From assembly GCF_000151315.2 (NCBI RefSeq), contig NW_011887294.1, positions 378,266-442,265 on the forward strand: a stretch of 64,000 nucleotides of DNA, given 5' to 3'. Position 1 is the first letter of the stretch, and every line of letters starts with the position of its first letter. The stretch is from Capsaspora owczarzaki ATCC 30864. Lineage: Eukaryota > Opisthokonta > Filasterea. The translations under genes were made by a program, and so were the position numbers. The notes under the pieces are model-generated. The model was not told the DNA's origin, did no database searches, and saw nothing but the letters and a program-made list of their open reading frames with translations. Below, in pieces: positions 13,077 through 22,990 of this stretch.

Positions 13077-13473
13077 GGGAGGCGAGCTTTTTTTTTTTTT
13101 TTTTTCCCCATTTTTCAATTCCCTTTCTTTTTTTTTCTTTTTTTTTTCAGTTAGGCACTTTTGCTTCAAGAGGCCGCTTGAGCCTCCTCTACCTGAAGCA
13201 AAAGTATATTCAGCTCTTGTTAATCCGGGCCGCGCGCATGGTGCCTTTTGTCCTCGTCCCCGAATCTAGTCTGTTTGTCCGTCAGTGGAGCGTCATCTTG
13301 ATGCCGGCGTGCTTCTTCTTTTTGTTTTGTTTCTGCTTGTATGTTCTTCTCCATCTTCCTCATCAGTGTGTGTCGTATCTGTCCTGCCTGGTGCATGCGT
13401 TTCGTTCAGTAAATCACTTTTGGAAAAATCTTTGAGTTTGCAAATCATGTTTCATTTTGTCAAAATCCTGAGC
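13077..13473. other. Convergent 3' region, RasGEF/ChaC
   Basis: About 400 bp holding the two 3' UTRs. It contains T runs at ~13089-13106 and ~13130-13149. No gene is visible. Confidence 0.6.
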
Positions 13474-14118
13474 TCATAGTCCACTTAAACCCGCCAGCGC
13501 TTGCTCGATTTCTCGTAGATGGTCGTCCACACATTCACCATCAATTTCATGGAGCGCAGCCACTAGGTGACGAAAGTAATCAATGTTTGGGCCGCTGGGA
13601 CCAACGGACGAGGCAATCGTCGTGGCAATATCGATGGCCCGGGCCGGACCCAGGAAATTCGGGTTGGATTCCGTGGCATTGTACACTGTGACAACGATGG
13701 GCGCTCTACCGGACTCGCGCGGCTGGAACTGGATGAGTTCGGTCGTGTAACCGCCCTTCTCTCGGTAGTCGAGGTACCGAAGCGTCTCCTGGACGTGTTC
13801 TGGCGCCACCCGGTACGCATAGCCCCACGTTACGCCATCCGGCTCGTGGACGAGCGTGACGACGCGGCCCGGCGCCCCAGGCACCCCGCGGTGGTCGGTC
13901 GATCCCTGCCAGAATCGCCGCACCAGTCCGCGCACAAAGCCGGGCACTCGTTCGGCAAACTTGAATCCGGCATTGTACACCAGGGATCCATAGCCAAACA
14001 CCCACAGCGCTTGCTCGAGTTGGTCTTGCACTGCCACCACACCATTGGCAGTATTGTTGGTGTCACTGCTGCTCAGCGACGCGGCGGCTGAGGCGATGCA
14101 AGCGTTGTTCTCTGTCAT
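13474..14118 (-). CDS. CHAC: ChaC-type gamma-glutamylcyclotransferase
   Basis: Single exon, 214 residues from the ATG at 14118, the first ATG of this frame; the frame runs open upstream only through non-ATG codons. The fold begins at residue ~39 with WVFGYGSLVYNAGF, where YGSL is the family substrate-binding loop. The catalytic glutamate is expected in DYREKGGY (~residue 119), followed by the conserved ESNPNFLG region. ChaC enzymes cleave glutathione in the cytosol to 5-oxoproline and Cys-Gly. Length lies between typical ChaC2 (~180) and ChaC1 (~220). The N-terminal 35 residues are Ser/Ala/Asn-rich and unconserved. The next gene downstream is convergent RasGEF; there is no functional link. 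Confidence 0.92.
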   Translation of the reverse strand: MTENNACIASAAASLSSSDTNNTANGVVAVQDQLEQALWVFGYGSLVYNAGFKFAERVPGFVRGLVRRFWQGSTDHRGVPGAPGRVVTLVHEPDGVTWGYAYRVAPEHVQETLRYLDYREKGGYTTELIQFQPRESGRAPIVVTVYNATESNPNFLGPARAIDIATTIASSVGPSGPNIDYFRHLVAALHEIDGECVDDHLREIEQALAGLSGL

Positions 14119-14527
14119 CGTTGGTCTCTTTTTGCTTTTTGCGGTTTGAGCCTTCCTTTTGTTGGCTTGAAGGCGAAACACTTACGAAAAAGACGCTACA
14201 CAACAAAATGAAAGAGTGACTTTGAATATATTTTCGAATGAATACATACAGGGTGTCGAGTTGGGACGACGGAGCAAGACCTTGACAGGCTCATCGCAAA
14301 ACCGAAAGCGGCGTCGAGACTACTTTATCAATAAGCAAGTGGTGGAGGTCGAAACGACTGGACAGAGTTGAAGCATTGCACCAAGTGGTTGATCACTCAC
14401 TGAACAACTTGAAGCATCCAATCTCAAATTGCAGAACTTGGATGCTTTTTCTCAGATTCCAGAGTCGTGCTCGGTTTTCATGTTTTCTTTCAATGTATTG
14501 GAAACAACAGCGCATAGATCTGAATCC
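14119..14527. other. Intergenic region upstream of ChaC
   Basis: About 410 bp between two minus-strand genes: ChaC promoter and 5' UTR plus the LRR gene 3' UTR. A good donor-like GTAAGT lies at about 14185 on the minus strand, just upstream of the ChaC start, so a short 5' UTR intron is possible. Confidence 0.4.
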
Positions 14528-16478
14528 CTAATCTTGTCGTTCGATATACCCGACAGAAAGCGACGCAAGTCGCACAAAACGGAAAGACTGCCCGAGTTGA
14601 ACTTCAACCTCCCAACCCGCGCGCAGTTGGCGGATGACAGGATGGTCTGTTGGCGAAATTGTCACCAGCTGAATGTTCGAATCGACGACAAGCGCTTCTG
14701 CAACCCATTTGTATCGAACAGCACCGTGCTCGTCTCGAACAATCAGATCGAAAGGGTCCGATTTGGCTTCGTACTGTTCGAAAGGGTCCGATTTGGCTTC
14801 GTACTGTTCACGAAGGACTTGAATCGCTTTCACTCGGATTGAATTTCCATTGCTGCTTCGAGGCATTGTAAGTTTCAGAAAATCGATCTGATTGTAACTA
14901 GACCGCGCTTGGTGAATGTGCTGCACGCCTTGCAAGTACTCCGCTTCGTGCATAACGAGCTCGGCAACCTCGGCTGGTAGTGCAGGGAGAAGTGCGGGCT
15001 GATTCTCCAGCTCGTGTCGGCGTGTCAGCAGGTGAAACACTCTCTGCCAGTCTTCAGAGGTTGCCAGTCGTGGAAGCAAGGAGAATGCAAGCGGGTTTAT
15101 CTGGTCCTGGATGCTGTGCAATGAACAAGCAAAAGATAAAGGAACCATCAGGAGAGCCGTTTCCATTGAGTATTGGTTCGAGGAACATGAGCGGAGCATC
15201 GATGGCTCTCATTTGCAAGAACAAACAACCTACTCAAGCTTAGTCAGAATGCCGTTGACTTTGCGTGCCTCATCAAGCGCTTGAATGCCAACTTGGCCAA
15301 TGCAGTTGTTCTCTAGACTGGCGTTCAAAGTATTAGCAGGTTGATCACGTAGCAAGGTCTGAATGATGCTGGTTCAATGTCCCAGACGAGCAAGGCACCC
15401 AAGCACTTACGTCAGTTCAGTCAGCGTCTTGTTGACCTTGAGTGCTGCTGCAATCGCTTGTGCTCCAGCATCGCCAATCCGATTCACTTTCAGACTGCCC
15501 ATCCCCTCCATCAGTGAGCATTCGGAATTTTTATGAATCCCTCACATGCATCAGTAAACGTGAGATGACTTACTGGAGCCAAATCAGGTTCGTGTTCACT
15601 TTGAGAGCCTCAGCGATCGCCTGCGCTCCAGCATCGCCAATTTGATTGTGGTACAGACTGTCCGCACACCCTCCATCAGTGAGCACACTGAATACCTTCT
15701 GCTAAAGTCACCCACCCACATCCATCAGTACAAAGCGAGATGACTTACAAGAGCCTCTTCATCGTCGTGTTCACTTTGAGTGTCTCAGCAATCGCCCGCG
15801 CTCCAGCATCGCCAACCTGATTCGAGCTCAAACTGTTCATCCCATGCATCAGCGAGAACTTTGGATTTCCGCTGCTGAAATCACCCACTCATATACATCG
15901 GCAAAAGTGAGATGACTTACGTGAGCCACCTCAGGTTCGTGTTCACTTTGAGTGTCTCAGCAATCGCCCGCGCTCCAGCATCGCTAATCTGATTCCAGCT
16001 CAGACTGCCCGTCCCTCTCCATCAGTGAGCACTCTCACTGTCATCTCCTGCAGTCACCACTCACATGCATCAGTTCAAACGAGACTCACGCAACCTCCAT
16101 CACCGTCTTGTTCACTTTGAGTGTCTCAGCAATCGCGCGCGCTCCAACGTCGCCAATCTGATTCTCACGCAATCTGTCCACATCGCCTCCATCAGTGAGC
16201 CGCTCTTGCTGTCTCTACTTGATCACCCACTTCCATGCGTCAGTGAAATTGAGATGACTTACTCGAGGTGCGTCAGTGTCGTGTTCACTTTGAGTGCCTC
16301 AGCAACCGCTTGTGCTCCATCGTTACCAATCTGCTTCTCATCCCACCTGTCTCTCCATTTTCGTCAACACAAACGCGCTGTCACGCTTTTTCCCACCTTG
16401 CAACTCGGCTTCCCCTTACCAGAGCCAGCCACTCGCATTCTTGACGAAATCATGCAGCTTGCGCTGGCTCTCAGACAT
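14528..16478 (-). CDS. Leucine-rich repeat protein (RNase-inhibitor/NLRC-type repeats), one repeat per exon
   Basis: Nine exons read on the minus strand: 16478-16420, 16346-16263, 16173-16090, 16004-15921, 15832-15749, 15657-15574, 15494-15411, 15317-15234, 15113-14528; 410 residues. The seven middle exons are each exactly 84 nt in phase 2 and each codes for one 28-residue repeat of the form L..N.IGDAGARAIAETLKVN, the ribonuclease-inhibitor/NLRC type. The short N-terminus is MSESQRKLHDFVKN. The last exon adds ~195 residues I do not recognise, including a 10-residue tandem duplication (EQYEAKSDPF twice). No NACHT domain, TIR domain or signal peptide is seen, so the protein is probably cytosolic and protein-binding. 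The start is uncertain: two further small exons upstream (16739-16634, 16587-16556) could extend it in frame. Confidence 0.85.
14749..14808 (+). repeat. Perfect 30-bp tandem duplication
   Basis: Two identical 30-bp copies (14749-14778, 14779-14808) inside the last exon of the LRR gene. The unit is a multiple of three and adds ten residues in frame. Confidence 0.95.
15234..16346 (-). repeat. Tandem exon-intron repeat array encoding LRRs
   Basis: Seven units with spacing 163-177 bp (exon starts 16346, 16173, 16004, 15832, 15657, 15494, 15317). Introns are related as well as exons. Four donors share GTAAGTCATCTC, and the 3' ends of several introns share CTCACTGATGGAG about 20-25 nt before the acceptor, a plausible branch-point element. 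Confidence 0.9.
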
Positions 16479-17559
16479 ACTCTGGTAAGTCAGCATTTTC
16501 AAAAATGAAACAAAGACTGACTCGATGCTCCATTTTCGCCTCTCTACCCTGACACACGCAGGTCTACGAGCAAGCCGCTATTGATGGCTGTTCCTCATTG
16601 AGGAAGGTTGGAAAAATCAGGATACTGACTCACACGCATCAAACGAGATCTCAGAGAATTGCTTGTCAGTCTCCAGTAGCTTCCCATACTCAAGTTTGAC
16701 CACGACAGAGCTTTTCCCGGTGCGTCTGAGCATGTCCATGCGTCCCAAAATGGAACGACAGGGAAAGGCGGAATTGCCGTTGATGTCGCCACGCGGTCGC
16801 CGATATCAGCCTCCCGCGCCCTTGTTCCCCCATGCGAGCTCGTTTGCGCTCCCAATCGGTCGATCGCGTCGAGCCTGCGAGTGGACTTGGACATGCGGGG
16901 AGTGGCGCGGGCGCAGGTGGGGCGCCAACGCTCGACCCCCCCCCCTTCCGCCGTGTGTTCTCTCTGAACTGCTCGGCATGAACATATAGGGCGCGCGCCA
17001 TCAGCGTGACGCTAGCAATGCAACTTAAGTTTTAGCGTGCCAGACCCGTGGTATCGCTAACGTTCCCGTTGCAGATACAAAACTTCTGCACTGCGCTCGG
17101 GTGGTAGCGATACTGCCCACTTGCCGCTCTGGAATACCAAAGTGCACGTTCGGATTCATCGTGTAGGATGTTCCGCATCGGCGAATAGCCAGTTTTGCTT
17201 GCAGGCAGGCGTCGCTCGAGCTTCACGTTGATAAAACTTGACTCGGGCGGAGTTGCCACTTGCGACAGGCTGCGTTTCGTTTGCCGCTGTGGCGCCTTCA
17301 TGCCGCTTCGTGCATTCCAGTCAGCGTTGGCCATCACCCCTCTGGGCCAGCGAGGAGGCGAGCGTTCAGAGACAACAACAACGCCTTTTTTTGTGTTTGT
17401 TCCTTTTGTTTTCACTTTTTCCGTTTCATTGTTCGATCCAACCGACCTCCTTCGCTTCCTTTGACCTGTGATTTGCGCATGCTTTCTGTCGAGAAATAAA
17501 CAATTCTATTTTATTTTCATACATATGACTTCAGTCCTACTTTTTCTTCTTTCTTTCTA
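16479..17559. promoter_or_regulatory. Divergent region, LRR gene/ceramidase
   Basis: 1.1 kb between divergent genes. It may hold upstream LRR exons (16556-16739), a hypothetical minus-strand ORF (17032-17334), and the ceramidase promoter, which is T/C-rich just before its ATG. A GC-rich patch with a C run lies near 16937-16950. Confidence 0.35.
17032..17334 (-). CDS. Hypothetical 100-residue ORF
   Basis: ATG at 17334 opens a 100-residue frame (MANADWNARSGMKAPQ...) that is basic and mixed in composition, without the homopolymers or frame bias typical of spurious frames here. I recognise no family. It could be a small gene, an exon, or chance. The opposite strand also shows short open frames, so the evidence is weak. 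Confidence 0.22.
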   Translation of the reverse strand: MANADWNARSGMKAPQRQTKRSLSQVATPPESSFINVKLERRLPASKTGYSPMRNILHDESERALWYSRAASGQYRYHPSAVQKFCICNGNVSDTTGLAR

Positions 17560-20500
17560 ATGATGCGTTTGGCTTTGTTGGCTACCCTTTGCAGCGTCAT
17601 CGCAGCTGTTGCCATTGTCGTTGCGGCTGCCCCTGCGTCGCCCGTCTCCCCTGCTGCGCCGTCTGCCTCTGCGTCTGCCTTTGCATCTGCCTCTGCCTCA
17701 GCGCCCGACGCAGCCACCCCGCAGTACCTCATCGGTGCTGGCATCTATGACATGTGCGGACCCAAACAACACCACAACAGACTCTCCACAACTCAACCCA
17801 ACTCGCTCTCCCACATCACTCTCTCTCTCTCTCTCTTCCCCCATCTCACTAGTGATGCAGCGACTGTCGACAGTTACTCACCCAGTGAACAAGCCCACTG
17901 CGCACTCGTGCAACAGTGCATTCAATCTTTCTCCTTTTTTCCCATTTGCTTTGCCTTTCTCCACTTTCGTCCCGCTTCCGCTTCCTCCGCACAATGTTGT
18001 TGTCACACCCAAAAACACACATAGATCAAAAAATCACAAAATGGAAAACAACCCCACCCACAGGCCGCTTGGAGCAGTAAACAAAAGCGGAATCGGTATC
18101 GGCAATGCGGAAAATTCGTTGTCTTCTTTTTTGATCTGCGCTCTTTGCCACGGGCGATTTGTCGGGTGAAGGCGGGTGCCATGCGGAGATTAAGATCAAA
18201 AGCGTCCAGATCAAAAACAAAGCCAGCCAGCGCAGCCAGACCGGCAGGTCGGCAACTCGGTGGGGAATTGAAAAACCAAAAGCACGTCAGGTGCTCGCCC
18301 TTGGTTCTTCTGATTGCATTGATTCCCAACACAACAATGCGGGGCAATCTGTCTCTCACTGCTGTCATGCCACGACACGCACCACCACCACCCCACTTTG
18401 CACTTTGCACTTTGCACTTTGCACTTTGGATGTCATGGTCGTCTGTTCACTGATCAAGCGAAACTTTATTTCGTTTTTGGTTCTGTTCTCTTACATTTCC
18501 TCAAAAAACAGCACCGGTCCGATCGTCGACGTCAACTTTGTAAGCCACTTTGGTTTTTGTTTCTGTTTGAGGGGCAAAGAACACACAAACCCCAAACAAC
18601 AAGCTAACCCAAAACCTCCCATTACGCTTGCACAACAACAGATGGGCTATGCGGCCCCGGCTCAGACTGGCCGCGGCTTGCACTTCCGCCAGTATGCGCG
18701 CACGCTCATTGTGCAAGACCCGACGACTGGAAAGCGCGTCATTTACGTGAGCGCTGATGCGTGCATGGCCACCCAGATTATGCGTCTGCAAGTGTCGCAA
18801 AAGCTCGCTGCTGTGCTGCCCGACTACGAGGAGGCCAGCTTGTGCATTTCGGGCATCCACACCCACTCGACCCCTGCCGGCTTCTTCCAGTACGTGCTCT
18901 TCCAAATCACCTCGCTGGGCTTTGTCAAGGAAACGCTCGATGCGTACGTTGACGGCATTGTTGCGTCGATCGTCCAGGCGCACGGCAACCTGCAGCCCGG
19001 CAACCTGTTTGTCAACCAGGGCGAGCTGGTCGGTGCCAACATCAACCGCAGCCCCTCGGCATACTTGAACAACCCCGCCGCCGAGCGCGCCAAGTACCAG
19101 TACGACACCGACACCAACATGGTCCTGCTGAAGGCTGTCGACGCCAACAACAACGACCTCGCCATGTTCAACTGGTTTGCCGTCCACTGCACCTCGATGA
19201 ACAACACCAACCGTCTTGTCAGCGGCGACAACAAGGGCCACGCCTCGTACCTGTTCGAAAAGCAAATGAACGGCAAGGCGACGCTGCCTGGCAAGGGCAA
19301 GTTTGTGGCTGCCTTTGCCCAGACCAACTCTGGCGACGTCTCCCCCAACACTGCTGGCGCGTTCTGCATTTCTGGCAAGGACGCCGGCAAGCCCTGCGAC
19401 TTTTACACCTCCCTGTGCGACGGCCGCAGCGAGCCGTGCGTCGGCTTTGGCCCTGGCAAGGACATGACGGACTCGACCCGCATCATTGCCGAAAAGCAGC
19501 TGGCCACCGCTCAGGCGCTCTACGCCAACGCCTCGACGCTGGTGCAAGGCGCCATCGACTACCGTCACGTGTACTTGGACATTACCAACCTCACCGTCAA
19601 CTACAACAACCGCTCTGGCCAGACCTGCCCTCCCGCCATGGGCTACGCCTTTGCCGCCGGCACCACTGACGGCGCCGGTGCCTTCAACTTTTACCAGGGC
19701 GAAAACTCGTCCAACCCCTTCTGGAATGTGGTGAGCGGCTTCCTCTCCAAGCCGAGCTCGGAGCAGATTGCCTGCCACGCACCCAAGCCCATCCTGCTCA
19801 ACACTGGCTACCTGAACAAGCCGTACGCGTGGCAAGCTTCAATTGTCGACCTGCAGATTCTGCGCGTCGGCCAGATTTTCATTGTTGCCATCCCCTCCGA
19901 GTTTACCACCATGGCTGGCCGTCGTCTCCGCGATGCCGTCAAGCAAGCGCTCATCGAAGAAGGCGCCATCGATCAAAACGGTGTTGTCCTCATCTCCGGT
20001 CTGAGCAACACTTATTCTGACTATGTCACTACCTTTGAAGAGTACCAAGTGCAGCGCTACGAGGTAAATGCCGTGCCAAATGTTGTTCAAGTGGCAAAAG
20101 TTGAAGTCGGGTCGGTGATGGTGGTGTCGGTCGTCCGCTCTCGGAATTTGATTCGTACGGCTTTGGTTGTTGCTCAACGACTGCAATTGCATCTTCTTTG
20201 TATGACAGGGTGGCAGCACAGCGTACGGCCCGCTGACACACGACGGATACCTGCAAGAGTTTACCAAGATTGCTCGCGCGATGGCTCGCAACCAGCCGCT
20301 GCCCCCAGGCCCCAACCCCCCGGACATGGACGACAGCGCCCAGTTCTCGTTCTTGCCGCCCGTGATTGAAGACGCCGTGCCGCTGGGCAAGAAGTTTGGC
20401 GATGTGGTGACTGAGCCTGCTGCTTCGTACAGCGTCGGCGCCTCGGTTCAGGCTGTCTTTTGGTCTGGCTGCCCTCGCAACGACCTGTACACCAACGAGT

Positions 20501-20763
20501 CGTACCTCACTGTCGAGCAACAGCAAGCCGATGGCTCCTTTGCCGTCGTGCTGACGGACGCTGACTGGGATACTGTTCTCGAGTGGAAGCGAACCTTCAC
20601 CGAGAGCCCCGAGTCGCACGCCACGGTCGTCTGGAACATTGCTGCAGGCACCGCCCCCGGTGTCTACCGCATTCGCCATTTCGGCGCACACAAGAACATT
20701 CTCGAGCTGGGCAAGATTACCCGCTACTCGGGCACCTCGCGCACCTTTGTTGTGACTGCTTGA
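17560..20763 (+). CDS. ASAH2: Neutral ceramidase (secreted or surface)
   Basis: Exons read as 17560-17753, 18512-18539, 18642-20063 and 20209-20763; 732 residues. A signal peptide (MMRLALLATLCSV...) is followed by an Ala/Ser/Pro linker. The catalytic domain starts YLIGAGIYD|ITGPIVDVNF|MGYAAPAQTGRG, pieced together from three exons, the middle one only 28 nt. Zinc-ligand regions are HTHSTPAG and HCTSM; the nucleophilic serine lies in NSGDVSPN (~residue 307). The C-terminal immunoglobulin-like domain ends in the last exon. The enzyme hydrolyses ceramide to sphingosine and fatty acid at neutral pH, at the cell surface or outside. Intron 1 is 758 bp, with donor GTGCGG, weaker than its neighbours. 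Two ATGs in tandem open the frame. Family assignment is secure. Confidence 0.94.
18394..18428 (+). repeat. 7-bp microsatellite, (CACTTTG)5
   Basis: Five perfect copies of CACTTTG in intron 1 of the ceramidase gene. Confidence 0.95.
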
Positions 20764-22990
20764 AATGCCCAATGCTGTTGACTGCATTCATTCCAGCCGC
20801 GGGGCTGTGTAGATCACAAAAAAATACAGCCACTTGATTTCGATCAACCCTTGTGCAAGCGTGGTGTTCGGACACGGGGTGGGTGTGGAAAGAGCAGTGC
20901 TGCATGGGAAGCGTTCGTCATCAGAGAACTACAGGGAGTGGTGGTGAAGTGCCTCGTGGCAAGGGGCTTTGTCAGCCGATAAGCAACGTTACAACGCACT
21001 GGTACAAGTCACTTTGCTGTTGTCTTTTTTGCTTGATGGCTTGCAAACAGAAACGGCAGAAACGCTTCAGTTGCTGTCTGGACAACCAGCGATGCTGATG
21101 CACGACGGACAGGATGAAGCGATTTTGCCATCCTCCTTCAATATTCCCTCCAGTATCGGGTGGGGAATCTTTTGTACACAGACAAACAACAAGAAAAAAC
21201 AAAATCCTCCGCCAAAAAACACACCAAAAAAAAAAAAAGTCCCGCAATGTTTGTTTTTTCTTTTTCTCTTGTTCTTTTTTTCCGCGGGGTGAATGACTAC
21301 TGATCTACTGATCTATTCTCAAGGGTGTGGTCGAATCTTCTTTGTGATCTATCGTTGATCAACGCGAAACATTGCCTCCAAGCCAAAACAAGCACGGCAG
21401 ATCAAAAACCTCTCTCGCGACGATCTGTTGGGCTTGCGCAGTCGGCACAAGGTGCGCTTTCTCCCCCCCCCCAACTCATTCCAATTCGTGTCGTTGACTG
21501 TGCAAGAAATGCCAAAGAGGGTTTTGAGTACAGGGTCAGCCTGTTTGCTCGGGTGACGTTTGGGTGTTTTGGTCAAAGCTCAACAACCGGGTTGCGCGCC
21601 ACGACAAGCAGTCCCGCTTCCCTTCTCCCGCCCAACTGTGATCCCGATGCCCCTTTGTGTCCATGCATGAAAGGGGTACACACTTCGATCCATCGAGAGT
21701 TGTGTTGCTCTTCCATGTGCGCACCCACACCCAAACAGCAACAGCAAACAGCAAACAACGCGAACAACAACCCCGACAAATCGATTTTTTTTTTTTATCT
21801 GCAATCGAAGGACGCAACATTCAGGAGCCCCCACCTCTGCAAAACCGTAGAAGTCAGGACGGTTTTCTTTGCCATTGTGTCTGATTGCATGTCTCCAGTC
21901 GCCTTCATACAAAGCGACACTTCCGCTCGGCTGACGAGTACGATTTCGCGGTCGAATAATTGATTTGGTTTTTTTGTTGTTTTGTTTCGTTTTTTTTCGT
22001 GTTGTTTTGATTTTCATTTTGTTTCGGAGTTTGGGGCCTTTTTTCCACTGCCGCGCGTTTGCCATCCTGACGACTCGCAGACTTGCGCACTCGCAGGCTT
22101 GACACAGCCACGGATGCGCAGTAGGCTGTGGAGGGCTTTGGAGGTAGACACATTGCCGAAACCTTGATTGGACAGCAACGCCGACTTTTTTTTTTATTTT
22201 TTTTTTGATGACGACGGTTGCGCCAGATCTCCGACTCCCGTTGATTGCACTTTAAATTTTCAAACAGCAGCAACAGCAACAACAAACAATAACTACAAAC
22301 AATAACAACAATAAAATCACACACCTGCGGAAACATTGTATGCAAGTGATTCCAGCCGCAACAAGTAAATTTTCGGGTCGGACAGCCACAGTCACGGCTT
22401 TCGTGACGAGCATCGGGTGAGGTGTTCACCAACGTCGTCTCTCACATTTTTTTCTTACTTGATCCGTTTGACTCTCACTTGCCTTTCCGAGGCGATCAGA
22501 TGTGAACGGAAGTTGAAAAATCACAATCAAAAACGAAAAAAAAAAAAAAAAAAAAAAAAAGCTGCTGGCTCGACTCATCGCGAGTAATTTAATGATCACA
22601 CTTTCGCCTTCGGCTTTTTTGTCATTTTTTTGTTCAATGCTTGCAACTGCCCCGTGTCGCCTCTGCTGGTCCTTTTGCGGTGTGGCAATCGCTGTTCATC
22701 CACGTTGTTGGCGCCTCGTTTTTGCTCGCACCTTTTTCCGCTGCGGTCTCGCAGATCTCAAACAGCCGCTGGTTGTCCCAGAATGTTAATTGCTATTCCA
22801 TTTTATTTATTATTATTTTATTATTATTATTATTATTATTTTTTATTTTTTTTTTTTTTACTATCGATCACGTCGCTTCCAAAACAGTGCCTCATTTTTT
22901 CGTATTTCACTTTTTCTATTTCTTTTTAGAAACCAAAAAACAAGCCAGTCTTCCATTTTTTTATTATTATTTTTTTTTTGTATATTCATC
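20764..22990. other. 2.2-kb gene-poor region
   Basis: Only short, unconvincing frames on both strands, with A/T runs (A run of 25 at 22536-22560). It must contain the ceramidase 3' UTR and the promoter or 5' UTR of the next gene. An AT-rich stretch of TTA/ATT repeats lies at 22800-22860. Confidence 0.5.

Noticed and set aside
14119-14181. N-terminal extension of ChaC to 14181
   Set aside because: The extended frame begins at GTG, not ATG, and contains a splice-donor-like GTAAGT just upstream; the first ATG at 14118 suits the family.
14660-14690. GTTCGAATC, like a tRNA T-loop
   Set aside because: It lies inside the coding last exon of the LRR gene, and no acceptor or anticodon stem can be built around it.
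18501-19835. 444-codon minus-strand frame
   Set aside because: Antisense of the neutral ceramidase catalytic exon.
20969-21963. Short frames between ceramidase and the Q-rich gene
   Set aside because: They are mixed in composition, lack splice-supported extensions and run into A/T homopolymers; no family recognised.
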